A stretch of DNA of 17,828 bases from JBIKLM01 sp044375105 (GTDB lineage Bacteria > Planctomycetota > UBA1135 > GCA-002686595). Below the pieces are notes generated by a model that was not told the origin of the DNA, searched no databases, and saw nothing but the letters and a program-made list of their open reading frames with translations. How positions within the stretch are numbered: the stretch's first letter is position 1; the number at the start of each line of letters is the position of its first letter. This document shows positions 8,227 to 16,499 of this stretch, in pieces. The position numbers were made by a program, and so were the translations under genes. The stretch is from assembly GCA_044375105.1 (NCBI GenBank), contig JBILNK010000084.1, positions 1 through 17,828 of the forward strand, given 5' to 3'.

Positions 8227-8730
8227 TCACGGCTCACGCTGCTGGCGATAGATGCCCCGTTGCCCTGGGGTCTCTTCGACCTTCACCGTCAACGAGCGGA
8301 CGTACACGTCGGCAAAGCGCTCTGCCAGTCGCTTCACCAGCTCCCGCCCGATCCAGGTGGCGAAGTTCTCGGCGCTCGTATTGTTGATCGGCAGCACGAT
8401 CACATCTTCGACGGGCGCCCGATACACACGATCTTGATAGCGCACCTCGTAAACGGCCTCTGGCAGGCGTTCGATGCTCAGAGTTGGGTGCTCTCCCGGA
8501 AGGATCCAGTGCTCGTCCAGACTGTCGACCAGCTGGCGGATCACCGGCTTGATTTCCTTGAAGTCGAGGACCAGGCCAAAGCGTGACAGGCGCGCATCGA
8601 CCTCGACGAAGACACGGTAGTTGTGCCCGTGCAAGCGCTCCGCAGACCCATCGGGGAAGATCAGGAAGTGGGCTGCAGAGAACTTGAGGTACTCTTTGTC
8701 GATCTCGATCGACCAGGTTTCGTGGGTCAT
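8227..8730 (-). CDS. 6-pyruvoyl-tetrahydropterin synthase / QueD-family protein lacking the catalytic Cys
   Basis: This family acts on dihydroneopterin triphosphate. QueD makes 6-carboxytetrahydropterin for queuosine/7-deazaguanine synthesis, and PTPS makes 6-pyruvoyl-tetrahydropterin. The 167-aa protein keeps the zinc histidines H21 (FSAAH), H34 and H36 (LHGHNY). It also keeps the Asp72/His74 pair (LDEHWIL), the NNTSAENFATWI helix and the substrate-binding Glu in VEETPGQRGIY (about 153). The Cys of the QueD CxxxHGH motif, expected at residue 30, is Ala (GSAERLHGH), and there is no Cys at the PTPS-II position. It may belong to a side branch with another activity, so I do not assign queD. No other queuosine or folate gene is in the window. 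The ATG at 8730 gives a full-length family protein; there is no Shine-Dalgarno sequence. Confidence 0.88.
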   Translation of the reverse strand: MTHETWSIEIDKEYLKFSAAHFLIFPDGSAERLHGHNYRVFVEVDARLSRFGLVLDFKEIKPVIRQLVDSLDEHWILPGEHPTLSIERLPEAVYEVRYQDRVYRAPVEDVIVLPINNTSAENFATWIGRELVKRLAERFADVYVRSLTVKVEETPGQRGIYRQQREP

Positions 8731-8832
8731 CGGGGGTCGGGGCGGGCGGTTCGGAGAGGCCGGGCGCGTCCAAGGACGGTACTGCTTGGGAGCGGCAGTC
8801 TAGGCCAGCTTCGAGCCTGCGGGCTGGCTGGG

Positions 8833-8879
8833 CTCCGGTCGGATCGGCGGCCTGCGGGGCCGCCAGATCGGGGCCGGAG
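8833..8879. other. Long imperfect hairpin in a divergent promoter region
   Basis: CTCCGG (8833-8838) pairs with CCGGAG (8874-8879). Inside a small internal loop, GATC-GGCGGCC (8842-8852) pairs with GGCCGCC-GATC (8858-8869, one bulged A) around the loop TGCGG. That gives 17 base pairs with a 5-nt loop. It lies upstream of both flanking genes, so it is unlikely to be a simple terminator. It could be a regulatory site or a member of the hairpin-bearing repeat family, since it shares GCCTGCGG and CCGCCA with copy 2. Confidence 0.5.
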
Positions 8880-8940
8880 GGAGGCGCCTGCGGCCCCGAG
8901 GCGCGCGAGGCCAGGGCTGCCCAGCGCCTCGACCTCCGGG

Positions 8941-8996
8941 CGGAAAAGTCTTAGGGCCGGACCGAGGTGCTTTCCAGGGACCGCCAATCCACAGCC
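8941..8996 (+). repeat. Possible degenerate repeat copy
   Basis: GGAAAAGTCTTAGGGCC, followed by CTTTCCAGGGACCGCCAATC and CACAG, resembles the GAAAA box and the CTTTGGGCCGCCATCC...CACAG core of copy 3. The interval is shorter (35 nt instead of 54-60) and the hairpin is lost. The evidence is weak. Confidence 0.22.
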
Positions 8997-9073
8997 CCCG
9001 GGAATCGATCCTTGGACCCGCGAGCTCCCGGTCCAAGGGAGCGCCGGCCACCGAGCGCTGCTAATCTCCTCGG

Positions 9074-9910
9074 ATGGACTTTCGGCCCAAAACCGTGCAC
9101 CTGCCCCACCTCGGGCTCGACTTCGAGGTCCTGGAAGACGATTCGATCATCGGCCCGTCGATCGCACGGGGGGCTTGGGAGGCCCACGAAACGGCCTTGT
9201 TCAAGGCCCACCTACAGCCCGGTTGCCGGGTCCTGGACCTGGGCGCGAACGTGGGCTGGTTCGCGGTCCAGGCGATCCTCGCCGGGGCTGAGGTGCACGC
9301 CTTCGAGCCGGTGCCCGGCATCGCGGCCCTGGCCCGGCGCAACATCGAGCGCGCCAACCGGAAGGGACCCGGCCGCGGGCAGCTCTACGAATTGGCCGCC
9401 AGCGATGCGCCCGGGCGGGCCCGCATCGTGCTGGCCGAAAGGAACCACGGGGACAATCGCGTGCTGGACAGCGGCGCCGAAAAACCCAGGGACCTGGCCG
9501 GGGGTGAGCTGGTCGAGATCCAGCTCGCGCGGGTGGATGACCACGTCCAAGGCCCCGTGCGCGTGATCAAGGTCGATACCCAGGGGTCCGAGCTGCTGGC
9601 CCTGCGCGGCGCCCAGAAGCTGCTGGCCGCCAGCCCGCAGGCGGCGCTCTTGATCGAGTTCTGGCCCTACGCCCTGCGCGGCGGCAAACCGGACGAGCTG
9701 CTGGCCCTGCTGGAAGGCCAGGGCTTCACCCTGGGCAAAGCCACCGCGGCCCCCTACCCCATGCCGGCGGCCCGCATCCTGCGCCAGGCATTGGCCCGCG
9801 ATCCGGTCAAGGGAGGCCTCGACCTGTATGGCACCCGCGGCCTGCCCTTCCATGTGCTCGGGGCCGGCGCGCGGCTCAAGTCCCAATGGCGCTCGCTCCG
9901 CGAGGCCTGA
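9074..9910 (+). CDS. FkbM-family SAM-dependent methyltransferase
   Basis: This is a class I methyltransferase of the FkbM type (278 aa). Members O-methylate sugars, polyketides or other small molecules; the substrate cannot be read from sequence. SAM-binding motif I is VLDLGANVGWF (53-63), with the ribose-binding acidic residue in HAFEP (E78). The FkbM hallmark IKVDTQGSE lies at about 165-173, followed by LIEFWPYAL. The ATG at 9074 places motif I at the usual distance from the N-terminus. No signal peptide is seen, so it should be cytoplasmic. Its only plus-strand context is an upstream spacer with a hairpin and a downstream repeat pair; there is no glycosyltransferase or polyketide gene beside it. 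Confidence 0.88.
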   Translation: MDFRPKTVHLPHLGLDFEVLEDDSIIGPSIARGAWEAHETALFKAHLQPGCRVLDLGANVGWFAVQAILAGAEVHAFEPVPGIAALARRNIERANRKGPGRGQLYELAASDAPGRARIVLAERNHGDNRVLDSGAEKPRDLAGGELVEIQLARVDDHVQGPVRVIKVDTQGSELLALRGAQKLLAASPQAALLIEFWPYALRGGKPDELLALLEGQGFTLGKATAAPYPMPAARILRQALARDPVKGGLDLYGTRGLPFHVLGAGARLKSQWRSLREA

Positions 9911-10044
9911 CAGGCCGAAAAAAAGCTCGACTCGGGCTGCGCGCGAGCCGTCAGACGAGCCTCTCGGCATGCCTTTGGGCCGCCATCCGGCGGCCACAGA
10001 GGCAGGCATCGTCGCTGCGCGCCGATTTCCTCTCAGCCTTTGAC
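9911..10044 (+). repeat. Intergenic repeat element, copy 3 (best-structured copy)
   Basis: It starts right after the FkbM stop with CAGGCCGAAAAAAAGCTCGA then CTCGGG. The core hairpin at 9971-10003 pairs GCCTTTG-GGCCGCC with GGCGGCC-CAGAGGC: 14 base pairs including one G-T, with one bulged A and loop ATCC. The core matches copy 2 at 33 of 37 positions while the outer stem differs in sequence but still pairs. The tail ATCGTCGCTGCGCG matches copy 4's ATCGCCGCTGCGCG at 13 of 14 positions. It lies in a convergent spacer. Confidence 0.8.
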
Positions 10045-10130
10045 CAGGCCAGACAAGAAGTCGAGTCGGGCCGCTCCCGGGCTGGAGCAGCGCTCGCGCG
10101 GCCCTGCCCATCCGCGCGAGAGCGCCCCCT
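10045..10130 (+). repeat. Probable tandem second copy of the repeat element
   Basis: Bases 10045-10074 repeat 9911-9940 almost exactly (CAGGCC, then GA.AA.AAG, then TCGA.TCGGG), differing at a few positions and two one-base gaps. A hairpin follows: CTCGCGCGG (10093-10101) pairs perfectly over 9 bp with CCGCGCGAG (10112-10120). Its loop region contains GCCCATCCG, like GCCATCCG in the other copies. So the FkbM/TatD spacer seems to hold two head-to-tail units. The second hairpin could also serve as a bidirectional terminator. Confidence 0.5.
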
Positions 10131-10171
10131 GGCCCTTCGCCTGCAAGCTTCCAGATCCGAGCGCCAGGCAT

Positions 10172-10187
10172 GGGCGCCGCAGCGCCC
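10172..10187. terminator. Hairpin just past the TatD-like gene, possible terminator
   Basis: GGGCGC-CGCA-GCGCCC, a perfect 6-bp stem with a 4-nt loop, lies one base beyond the stop codon of the minus-strand TatD-like gene. It uses the same stem as the hairpin at 8127-8148. No T-tract follows on the minus strand. Confidence 0.4.
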
Positions 10188-10188
10188 T

Positions 10189-11094
10189 TCAGTTGGGCAC
10201 CGGGCGCGCGCCTTCGTCGATGCGCGGCGCTTGGCCGCGCAACACCGAGTTGTCGTTGAACAGGGCCCGCTGATCGATGGCCGGCGTTTCGAGCAGCTCG
10301 GCTTCCGTGAACTGGCCGGACTGGGAATAGACCGCGATGGCGTTCTTCCAGGTCACGCGCTCGACGATGGCTGGGTCGATGCCTTGCTCCAGCATGAGCT
10401 TGGCGGTCTTGGGCACCGAGAGCGGGTCGCTCACGCCCCAATCGGCCGAGCTGTCCACCAGGATGCGCTCGGGACCGTACTTCTTGACGATCTCGACCAT
10501 CCGCTGGCTGCCCATCTTGGTGTGCGGATAGATCGTGAAGGCGGCCCAGGCGCCACGCGAAAGCACCGCTTCGACGGTTTCTTCGTTGTTGTGGTCGATG
10601 ACCAGCTTATGCATCGGCACACCGATGTGCTGGGCCACGTCCAAGGACCGGATGATGCCGCGCTTCTTGTCGCGGTGCGGGGAATGCACCATCACGACCT
10701 GCTCGACGTCGCGGGCCAGCTGCAGCTGGATCTCGTAGGCACGCTCCTCGGCCGGGGTGATCTCGTCGTAGCCGATCTCCCCCACCGCCACAACGCCCTC
10801 CTTGCAGACGTAGCGCGGCAGCACCTCCAGCACCTCGTCCGCCAGGCGCTGATTGTTGGCCTCCTTGCTGTTGAGTCCCATCGCGCAGAAATGGCGGATG
10901 CCAAACTGCGCCGCGCGAAAGCGTTCCCAGCCGAGCAGCATCGAGAAGTAGTCCAGGAACGTCCCGAGCTGTGTGCGTGGCTGGCCGAGCCAGAAGGCCG
11001 GTTCGATCACCGCCCGGATGCCAGCGCGGGCCATGGCCTCGTAGTCGTCGGTGGTGCGGCTGATGCAGTGGATGTGCGGATCGAAGAAGCGCAT
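10189..11094 (-). CDS. eboB: TatD-like metal-dependent hydrolase, EboB-like
   Basis: The 301-aa protein is a TIM-barrel amidohydrolase of the TatD kind. Metal ligands in order are DPHIH (His7, His9), Glu106 in AVGEIGYDE, His137 in MVHSPH, His168 in IDHNNEET and Asp214 in LVDSSADWG. The opening DPHIHCISRTTDDYEAMARAGI is characteristic of the branch found beside EboA rather than of DNase-type TatD. Ebo clusters have been implicated in moving a precursor (of scytonemin in cyanobacteria) to the periplasm; the reaction of this enzyme is not known. It starts 18 bp after the EboA stop on the same strand, so the two are very likely co-transcribed. The ATG at 11094 gives the exact family N-terminus. 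The eboB name rests on the EboA neighbour and the family signature. Confidence 0.87.
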   Translation of the reverse strand: MRFFDPHIHCISRTTDDYEAMARAGIRAVIEPAFWLGQPRTQLGTFLDYFSMLLGWERFRAAQFGIRHFCAMGLNSKEANNQRLADEVLEVLPRYVCKEGVVAVGEIGYDEITPAEERAYEIQLQLARDVEQVVMVHSPHRDKKRGIIRSLDVAQHIGVPMHKLVIDHNNEETVEAVLSRGAWAAFTIYPHTKMGSQRMVEIVKKYGPERILVDSSADWGVSDPLSVPKTAKLMLEQGIDPAIVERVTWKNAIAVYSQSGQFTEAELLETPAIDQRALFNDNSVLRGQAPRIDEGARPVPN

Positions 11095-11112
11095 GGGGTC
11101 GGGGGCCAGGGG

Positions 11113-12048
11113 TCAGACGCGCTGGAATCGGCGCTCCAGGTCGGGGATGGCGCCGAAGGCTGCGGCCGGAACGGGGCCGTGGGTCAGGAGCAGCATGGCC
11201 TGGCGCAGGTCCTGATCGCGCTCCCCGGCCAGCAGCCCTGCCAGGGCGCGTCCGTCGCCGCGCCGGGCGAAGCACAGCAAGGCAGCCAGGCGCTCGCCGG
11301 CGCGTTCGCTCTGGGCCAACGTCTCGAGGGCCAGGCAGGCCCGGCTTCCGCCGTGGGGGCCGAGCAGGCTCCACAGCCCGGTCGGCACGTCGCGGCCGGC
11401 GCTGCGGCGCTCTTCGACGTAATCGAGGGCCATGCGGGCCAGATCCTCGGACAAGCGGCCGTCGAGCCCCTGGATGCGCCAGGTCGGCGCCCCGACGAAC
11501 ACGGACTTGAGCAGGGCCTGCTTCCAAGCGATATCGCCGAAATGATCGCGGGGGTAGGGCGTGTCGCAGGCGGTGGCCTCGAACACGCTGCGCATGTTGG
11601 AGCGGCAACCCTCTTCGGCCCGCGAGAGGAAGCGCTCGCCCCGGGGCAGCAGGCACAAGCAGCGCATGCCCGCCACCAGCTCGCCCTCGTCGGCGCTGTC
11701 GAGCCAGGCCTCGAACAGGGCCTGCCCCCCCGCTCCGGCCAGATCGGGCAGCGCCAGGATCAACACGGCGCGCCAAGCGTCGCGGGCGCTCCAGCGCTCC
11801 GGGTTCCAGCCGGGGCACAGGCGCTGCGCCTCGGTCAAGGCCGCCGGGTCGGGGCAGAGGTCGATGCCGCGCGTGAAGCGCGCCGCTCCCGCCGCGCGCT
11901 GGGCGAAGCGATCCAGCCCGGCGCCCGCCTGGATTTCGAGTGAATCCTGATCCAGCCGCAGCCGTGCTTCGGGGCTCAGCACCCGCGAGAGACAAGCGCG
12001 CAAGAACGCCGCCAGGGCGGCCGGATCCGGGGACTTGGGAACGCTCAT
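11113..12048 (-). CDS. eboA: EboA-domain protein
   Basis: The 311-aa protein carries the EboA signature in its middle: CDTPYPRDHF (161-170), AWKQALLKSVFVGAP (174-188), GLDGRLSEDLARMALDYVEE (194-213) and AGRDVPTGLWSLLGP (217-231). The rest is helical and rich in Ala and Leu. No signal peptide or membrane segment is seen. EboA has no known biochemical activity; it is the marker gene of the conserved ebo cluster. Here it follows the toroid gene by 43 bp and precedes the TatD-like gene by 18 bp, all on the minus strand. The usual partners (UbiA-like prenyltransferase, dehydroquinate-synthase-like, sugar-isomerase-like and phosphatase-superfamily proteins) are not adjacent. The start is ATG at 12048, with no Shine-Dalgarno sequence. 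Confidence 0.88.
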   Translation of the reverse strand: MSVPKSPDPAALAAFLRACLSRVLSPEARLRLDQDSLEIQAGAGLDRFAQRAAGAARFTRGIDLCPDPAALTEAQRLCPGWNPERWSARDAWRAVLILALPDLAGAGGQALFEAWLDSADEGELVAGMRCLCLLPRGERFLSRAEEGCRSNMRSVFEATACDTPYPRDHFGDIAWKQALLKSVFVGAPTWRIQGLDGRLSEDLARMALDYVEERRSAGRDVPTGLWSLLGPHGGSRACLALETLAQSERAGERLAALLCFARRGDGRALAGLLAGERDQDLRQAMLLLTHGPVPAAAFGAIPDLERRFQRV

Positions 12049-12091
12049 GGAGGCCCGAGTCTAGCAGCCCGCGGTCGGGCCCTTCCCGCGG

Positions 12092-13354
12092 CTATTCGGG
12101 ATCGTCCAGCCCGAGCATCAGGGCATAAGCCGCCATGGCCGTGCCGCCCGTCCGCAGGTAGCTGGTGCCAAGGAAATCCGTGGAGGAGCCGTCGGGCCGC
12201 TGGATCTTGGCCAGGTGCGGCCGCAGCCGCCGGTGCCAGGATTCGCGCTCGGGGGCCGGCAACAGCTCGATCACTTCTGCGGCGTAGAAGTGCGCGAACA
12301 GATAGAAGTAGCCCGCATTGGCGTAGTAGGCCTCGTGGGGCACGGGGCGCATGAAGGCCACGTCGAGGAACTTGTGGTGCTCGAAGAACCAGGTGAGCCC
12401 ACGCCGCAGGTCCTCCGGGGTGACCTCGGGGTCGCGAAGGACCGCGCGGGCCCAGTTGCAGACCTGGATACGGCCCAAGCTGCCCTTGACCTGATTGATG
12501 TGCTCGCCGCCGATGATGCGCGGCACCGCGTCGGAGACGTCGTAGGTGTAGGCCCCGTTGGGCAGGGCCGAGCGGCGCAGGGCCGCCAGGCCCCGGCGCA
12601 CCTGGTCGCGGCCATCGATCCAGCCGCGCCGCGTGGCCTTTTCGATCGCAGGCAGCACCAGGGCGGTGCAAAAACTGGTGGCCCAGTTCGGGCGCCGTGC
12701 AAAGGGCGGGTCGTCGTAGTAGGCCCAGCCGCCGCTCGAGGATTCGTTGCGCTCGAGCAGCCCCCATTGGACGCGCATGGCTTGCTCGAGGGACGACCGC
12801 CGGGGATCCTGCTGGAAGCGCGGATCGGCCAGCAGCTCGACCAGGGCCACGAAGCCGTACAGGGCGCTCCAGGAATAGTCGATGTCCCAGTTGCTGCCGC
12901 GCGCGGGCACGCGCGTCTCGAGCAGCCAGTCGATGCCCCGGTCGAGACCGCGGCGCAATTCGGTGGTCTCCGGCAGGCGCAGCAGAGCCAGCAGCGCCAG
13001 CCCGTGGCTGGCGAACTGCCAGGCGTAGTAGGTCTCCACCGAAAAGCCCATTTCGAGCTGGCCTTCCAGGGCCGAGCTGCCCCAGCTGCCGTCCGGGCGC
13101 TGTTCGCGCAGGAGGTAGGCCAGGGCCTCGTCGAGGTGCTTACGCGCCGCTTCCCGGTCGAGCTCCGCGGGCACCGCCGGGGGCCGCAGGGCCGCGGGAG
13201 CGGCGGGGGCCTCTGGACCCAGCTCCTCCTGGGCGTGGGCTCCGGCGGTCAACGGCGATAGCAGCTGCAGGGCCAAGGCGATCGCGCCGCCGACGCGCAC
13301 CGCGCTGGCGGCCCTGCCCGCGGAGCAAGCAGCTCCAAAGTAAAAGGCGCTCAC
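12092..13354 (-). CDS. Secreted prenyltransferase/squalene-cyclase-like alpha/alpha-toroid protein
   Basis: The 420-aa protein has a Sec signal peptide: hydrophobic core at about 21-37 and a likely cleavage at TAGAHA-QEE (about residue 41). The mature part shows repeats of the squalene-cyclase/prenyltransferase toroid fold, including LLREQRPDGSWGS, SSSGGWAYYD, LPNGAYTYD and KIQRPDGSSTDFLGTSYLRT. The catalytic DxDD of squalene-hopene cyclases is absent and the protein is much shorter than those enzymes (about 630 aa). It is therefore more likely a binding or processing protein of the same fold. The GTG start overlaps the stop of the upstream lipoprotein gene (GTGA), implying translational coupling. 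It is followed 43 bp later by eboA. Its partnership with EboA is inferred from position only. Confidence 0.82.
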   Translation of the reverse strand: MSAFYFGAACSAGRAASAVRVGGAIALALQLLSPLTAGAHAQEELGPEAPAAPAALRPPAVPAELDREAARKHLDEALAYLLREQRPDGSWGSSALEGQLEMGFSVETYYAWQFASHGLALLALLRLPETTELRRGLDRGIDWLLETRVPARGSNWDIDYSWSALYGFVALVELLADPRFQQDPRRSSLEQAMRVQWGLLERNESSSGGWAYYDDPPFARRPNWATSFCTALVLPAIEKATRRGWIDGRDQVRRGLAALRRSALPNGAYTYDVSDAVPRIIGGEHINQVKGSLGRIQVCNWARAVLRDPEVTPEDLRRGLTWFFEHHKFLDVAFMRPVPHEAYYANAGYFYLFAHFYAAEVIELLPAPERESWHRRLRPHLAKIQRPDGSSTDFLGTSYLRTGGTAMAAYALMLGLDDPE

Positions 13355-14052
13355 GGTTGGGCGGCCCCTTCCTTCGAGCGCTGCTTGGCCTCCAACTTCT
13401 CGACCGCTCGGCGCGCTTCCTGGAGCTCGAGCTCCTGCTCGACCTGGGCGTGCCGCAGGGCCTGCTTGGCCTGGCCCAGCTTGAACTGGGCCTCGCTCAG
13501 GGCCCAGCTCTTCGCGGCTTCCTCGGTGGGCAATTCATGGTTGGTCAGCAGGTCGAGCTTCTGCCGATCGAGCTCGAGCTGCTTGCGCGCCACCTCCAGA
13601 GCCCGCCGCCCGCGGATCAGCACCAGCTCCTTGGTCAAGGTCGCGAACTGTTCCTCGGCGTACATGGCCTCCAATTCGGCCAATTCCGATTCGGCCTCGC
13701 TGGCGCGGTTGGTCGCGCGCTCGAGCTCGAGGCGCGCCTCGTCGGTGCGGTGCCCCTTTTCGATCTGCGCGAAGGCAGCCAGCTCCCGTTGCGCCTCGGC
13801 GACGGCGTGCTCCGCGGAGCGCACATCCTGCTCGGCCTCCGCAATGGCCTTCTGGGCGGCCAGCTCGGCCAGCTCGAGCTTCCCACGGGCCTGCTTGAGC
13901 TCGTAGGCCGGATCCTCTTCATCTTCTGCCTCGGTCTCGCCGGCGGGCACTTCCGCCGGACCGGTGCCCTGGAAGCCGCCCTCCGTCTTGCAGGCGGACA
14001 GCGCCAGGAGCAGGATCGGGAAGGTCAGGAGACGGGTGCGGGCAAGCAGCAT
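13351..14052 (-). CDS. Coiled-coil lipoprotein, function unknown
   Basis: The start is the ATG at 14052, giving 233 aa. The frame is open further upstream to 14412, but only this start yields a proper lipoprotein signal: MLLARTRLL, a hydrophobic core and the lipobox L18-S19-A20-C21. A short acidic linker follows (about 36-50, GETEAEDEEDP). Residues about 52-228 are then almost entirely charged and helical, rich in Glu, Ala, Lys, Arg and Gln with heptad-like spacing, predicting a long coiled coil. This resembles the periplasmic hairpin of membrane-fusion (HlyD-like) adaptors, but no flanking lipoyl or beta-barrel domain is present. It is likely anchored in a membrane facing the periplasm. Its stop overlaps the start of the secreted toroid gene, so both exported proteins are probably made together. 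Confidence 0.8.
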   Translation of the reverse strand: MLLARTRLLTFPILLLALSACKTEGGFQGTGPAEVPAGETEAEDEEDPAYELKQARGKLELAELAAQKAIAEAEQDVRSAEHAVAEAQRELAAFAQIEKGHRTDEARLELERATNRASEAESELAELEAMYAEEQFATLTKELVLIRGRRALEVARKQLELDRQKLDLLTNHELPTEEAAKSWALSEAQFKLGQAKQALRHAQVEQELELQEARRAVEKLEAKQRSKEGAAQP

Positions 14053-14190
14053 GGATCGCGGGGGGGGTACGTCGGGAAACCGGAGATTGGCGCCAGCATG
14101 GGTCCCGGAGCCCGAACTGCCTAGACTGGAAGCTTCCCGAGCCCCATTCCGGGCGCCGGCCCCGGCCGGCCCGCTCCCACGGATCGCCCC
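14053..14190. promoter_or_regulatory. Divergent promoter region between the ebo-type cluster and pruA
   Basis: This 138-bp spacer must hold promoters for the four-gene minus-strand cluster and for pruA-sanA. TAGACT (14122-14127) resembles a plus-strand -10 element, but no matching -35 is seen at 16-18 bp. A run of eight G (14060-14067, C on the minus strand) lies 8 bp before the lipoprotein start codon, where a ribosome-binding site would normally be. Confidence 0.35.
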
Positions 14191-15812
<1,622 letters not shown>

Positions 15813-15816
<4 letters not shown>

Positions 15817-16499
15817 GCGCCCGCCTGCGCAGCTCGGGAACCGGCGCCGCCGCCCCGGAGGCGGCGGGATCTGCACACCCGCACAGGCCCGCGCCCCCGA
15901 AGCGTTGGCCCGCCCGCCGGCACTGGTTCCTGCTGTTGGCCTTCCTGGCCCTGCCGCCGCTGCTGGCCGATCAGTGGATCGGCCTGAGCGGCCCGCTCGA
16001 GCGCGATCCGACACGCCTGTCGCCGGCGCCCATGGGCCTGGTGCTCGGCACGGCCCCGACCGTGGCGGGGCGGCCCAACCTGTTCTATCGGGCGCGCATC
16101 GAAGCGGCGCGGGAGCTGTGGGCCTCGGGCCGTGTGGAGCGCCTACTGCTCTCCGGCGACGGCTATCGCCGCGGCTACGACGAAACCGCGGCCATGCAGC
16201 GGGACCTGCGCGCCGCCGGCGTCCCTGGGGAGGCCTTGCTGTGCGATCCGAACGGCCTGCGCACGCGCGATTCCCTGTGGAACGCTCGCGAGCTCTTCGG
16301 CGCTCGGCGCCTGATCGTCGTCAGCCAGGCCTTCCACGCCCGCCGCGCCCTGTTCCTGGCCAAGCACCTGGGCCTCGAAGCACAGGCCCTGGCGGCCGCG
16401 GACCCCCACCTCAGCGCCTGGGCCAAGATCCGCTGGCGCGAACTCGGCGCGCGCAACAAGGCCGTGCTCGAAGTCTTCTGGCAGGCCCTCGGCGGCTGA
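15813..16499 (+). CDS. SanA/YdcF-like (DUF218) membrane-anchored protein
   Basis: The 228-aa protein has a disordered, proline-rich and basic N-terminus (1-37). One membrane segment follows at about 38-53 (FLLLAFLALPPLLA). The DUF218 domain begins at GLVLGTAP (75-82). Conserved blocks match SanA: GRPNLFYRARIEAARELWASG, LLLSGD, ETAAMQRDLRAAGVP, GLRTRDSLWNARELFG and VVSQAFHARRALFLA (His175). SanA-type proteins affect envelope permeability and vancomycin tolerance; their biochemical role is not established. The start is TTG at 15813, overlapping the pruA stop (TTGA), so translation is probably coupled. Shortening to a later start would remove the basic N-terminal tail but keep the anchor. Confidence 0.85.

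Larger units (their letters stand above)
8731..9073. other. 343-bp divergent spacer without a gene
   Basis: This spacer lies between the divergent pterin-synthase and FkbM genes. I see no credible coding frame; the short ORFs here lack family patterns and start context. It holds the long hairpin at 8833-8879, three copies of GCCTGCGG (near 8815, 8850 and 8903), and a stretch at about 8941-8996 that loosely resembles the intergenic repeat family. Promoters for both flanking genes must lie here, but no convincing -35/-10 pair is visible. Confidence 0.6.

Noticed and set aside
9886..11943. A 685-codon plus-strand frame
   Set aside because: It is antisense to the EboA and TatD-like genes, which both have clear family motifs. 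Its first part is just the repeat element.
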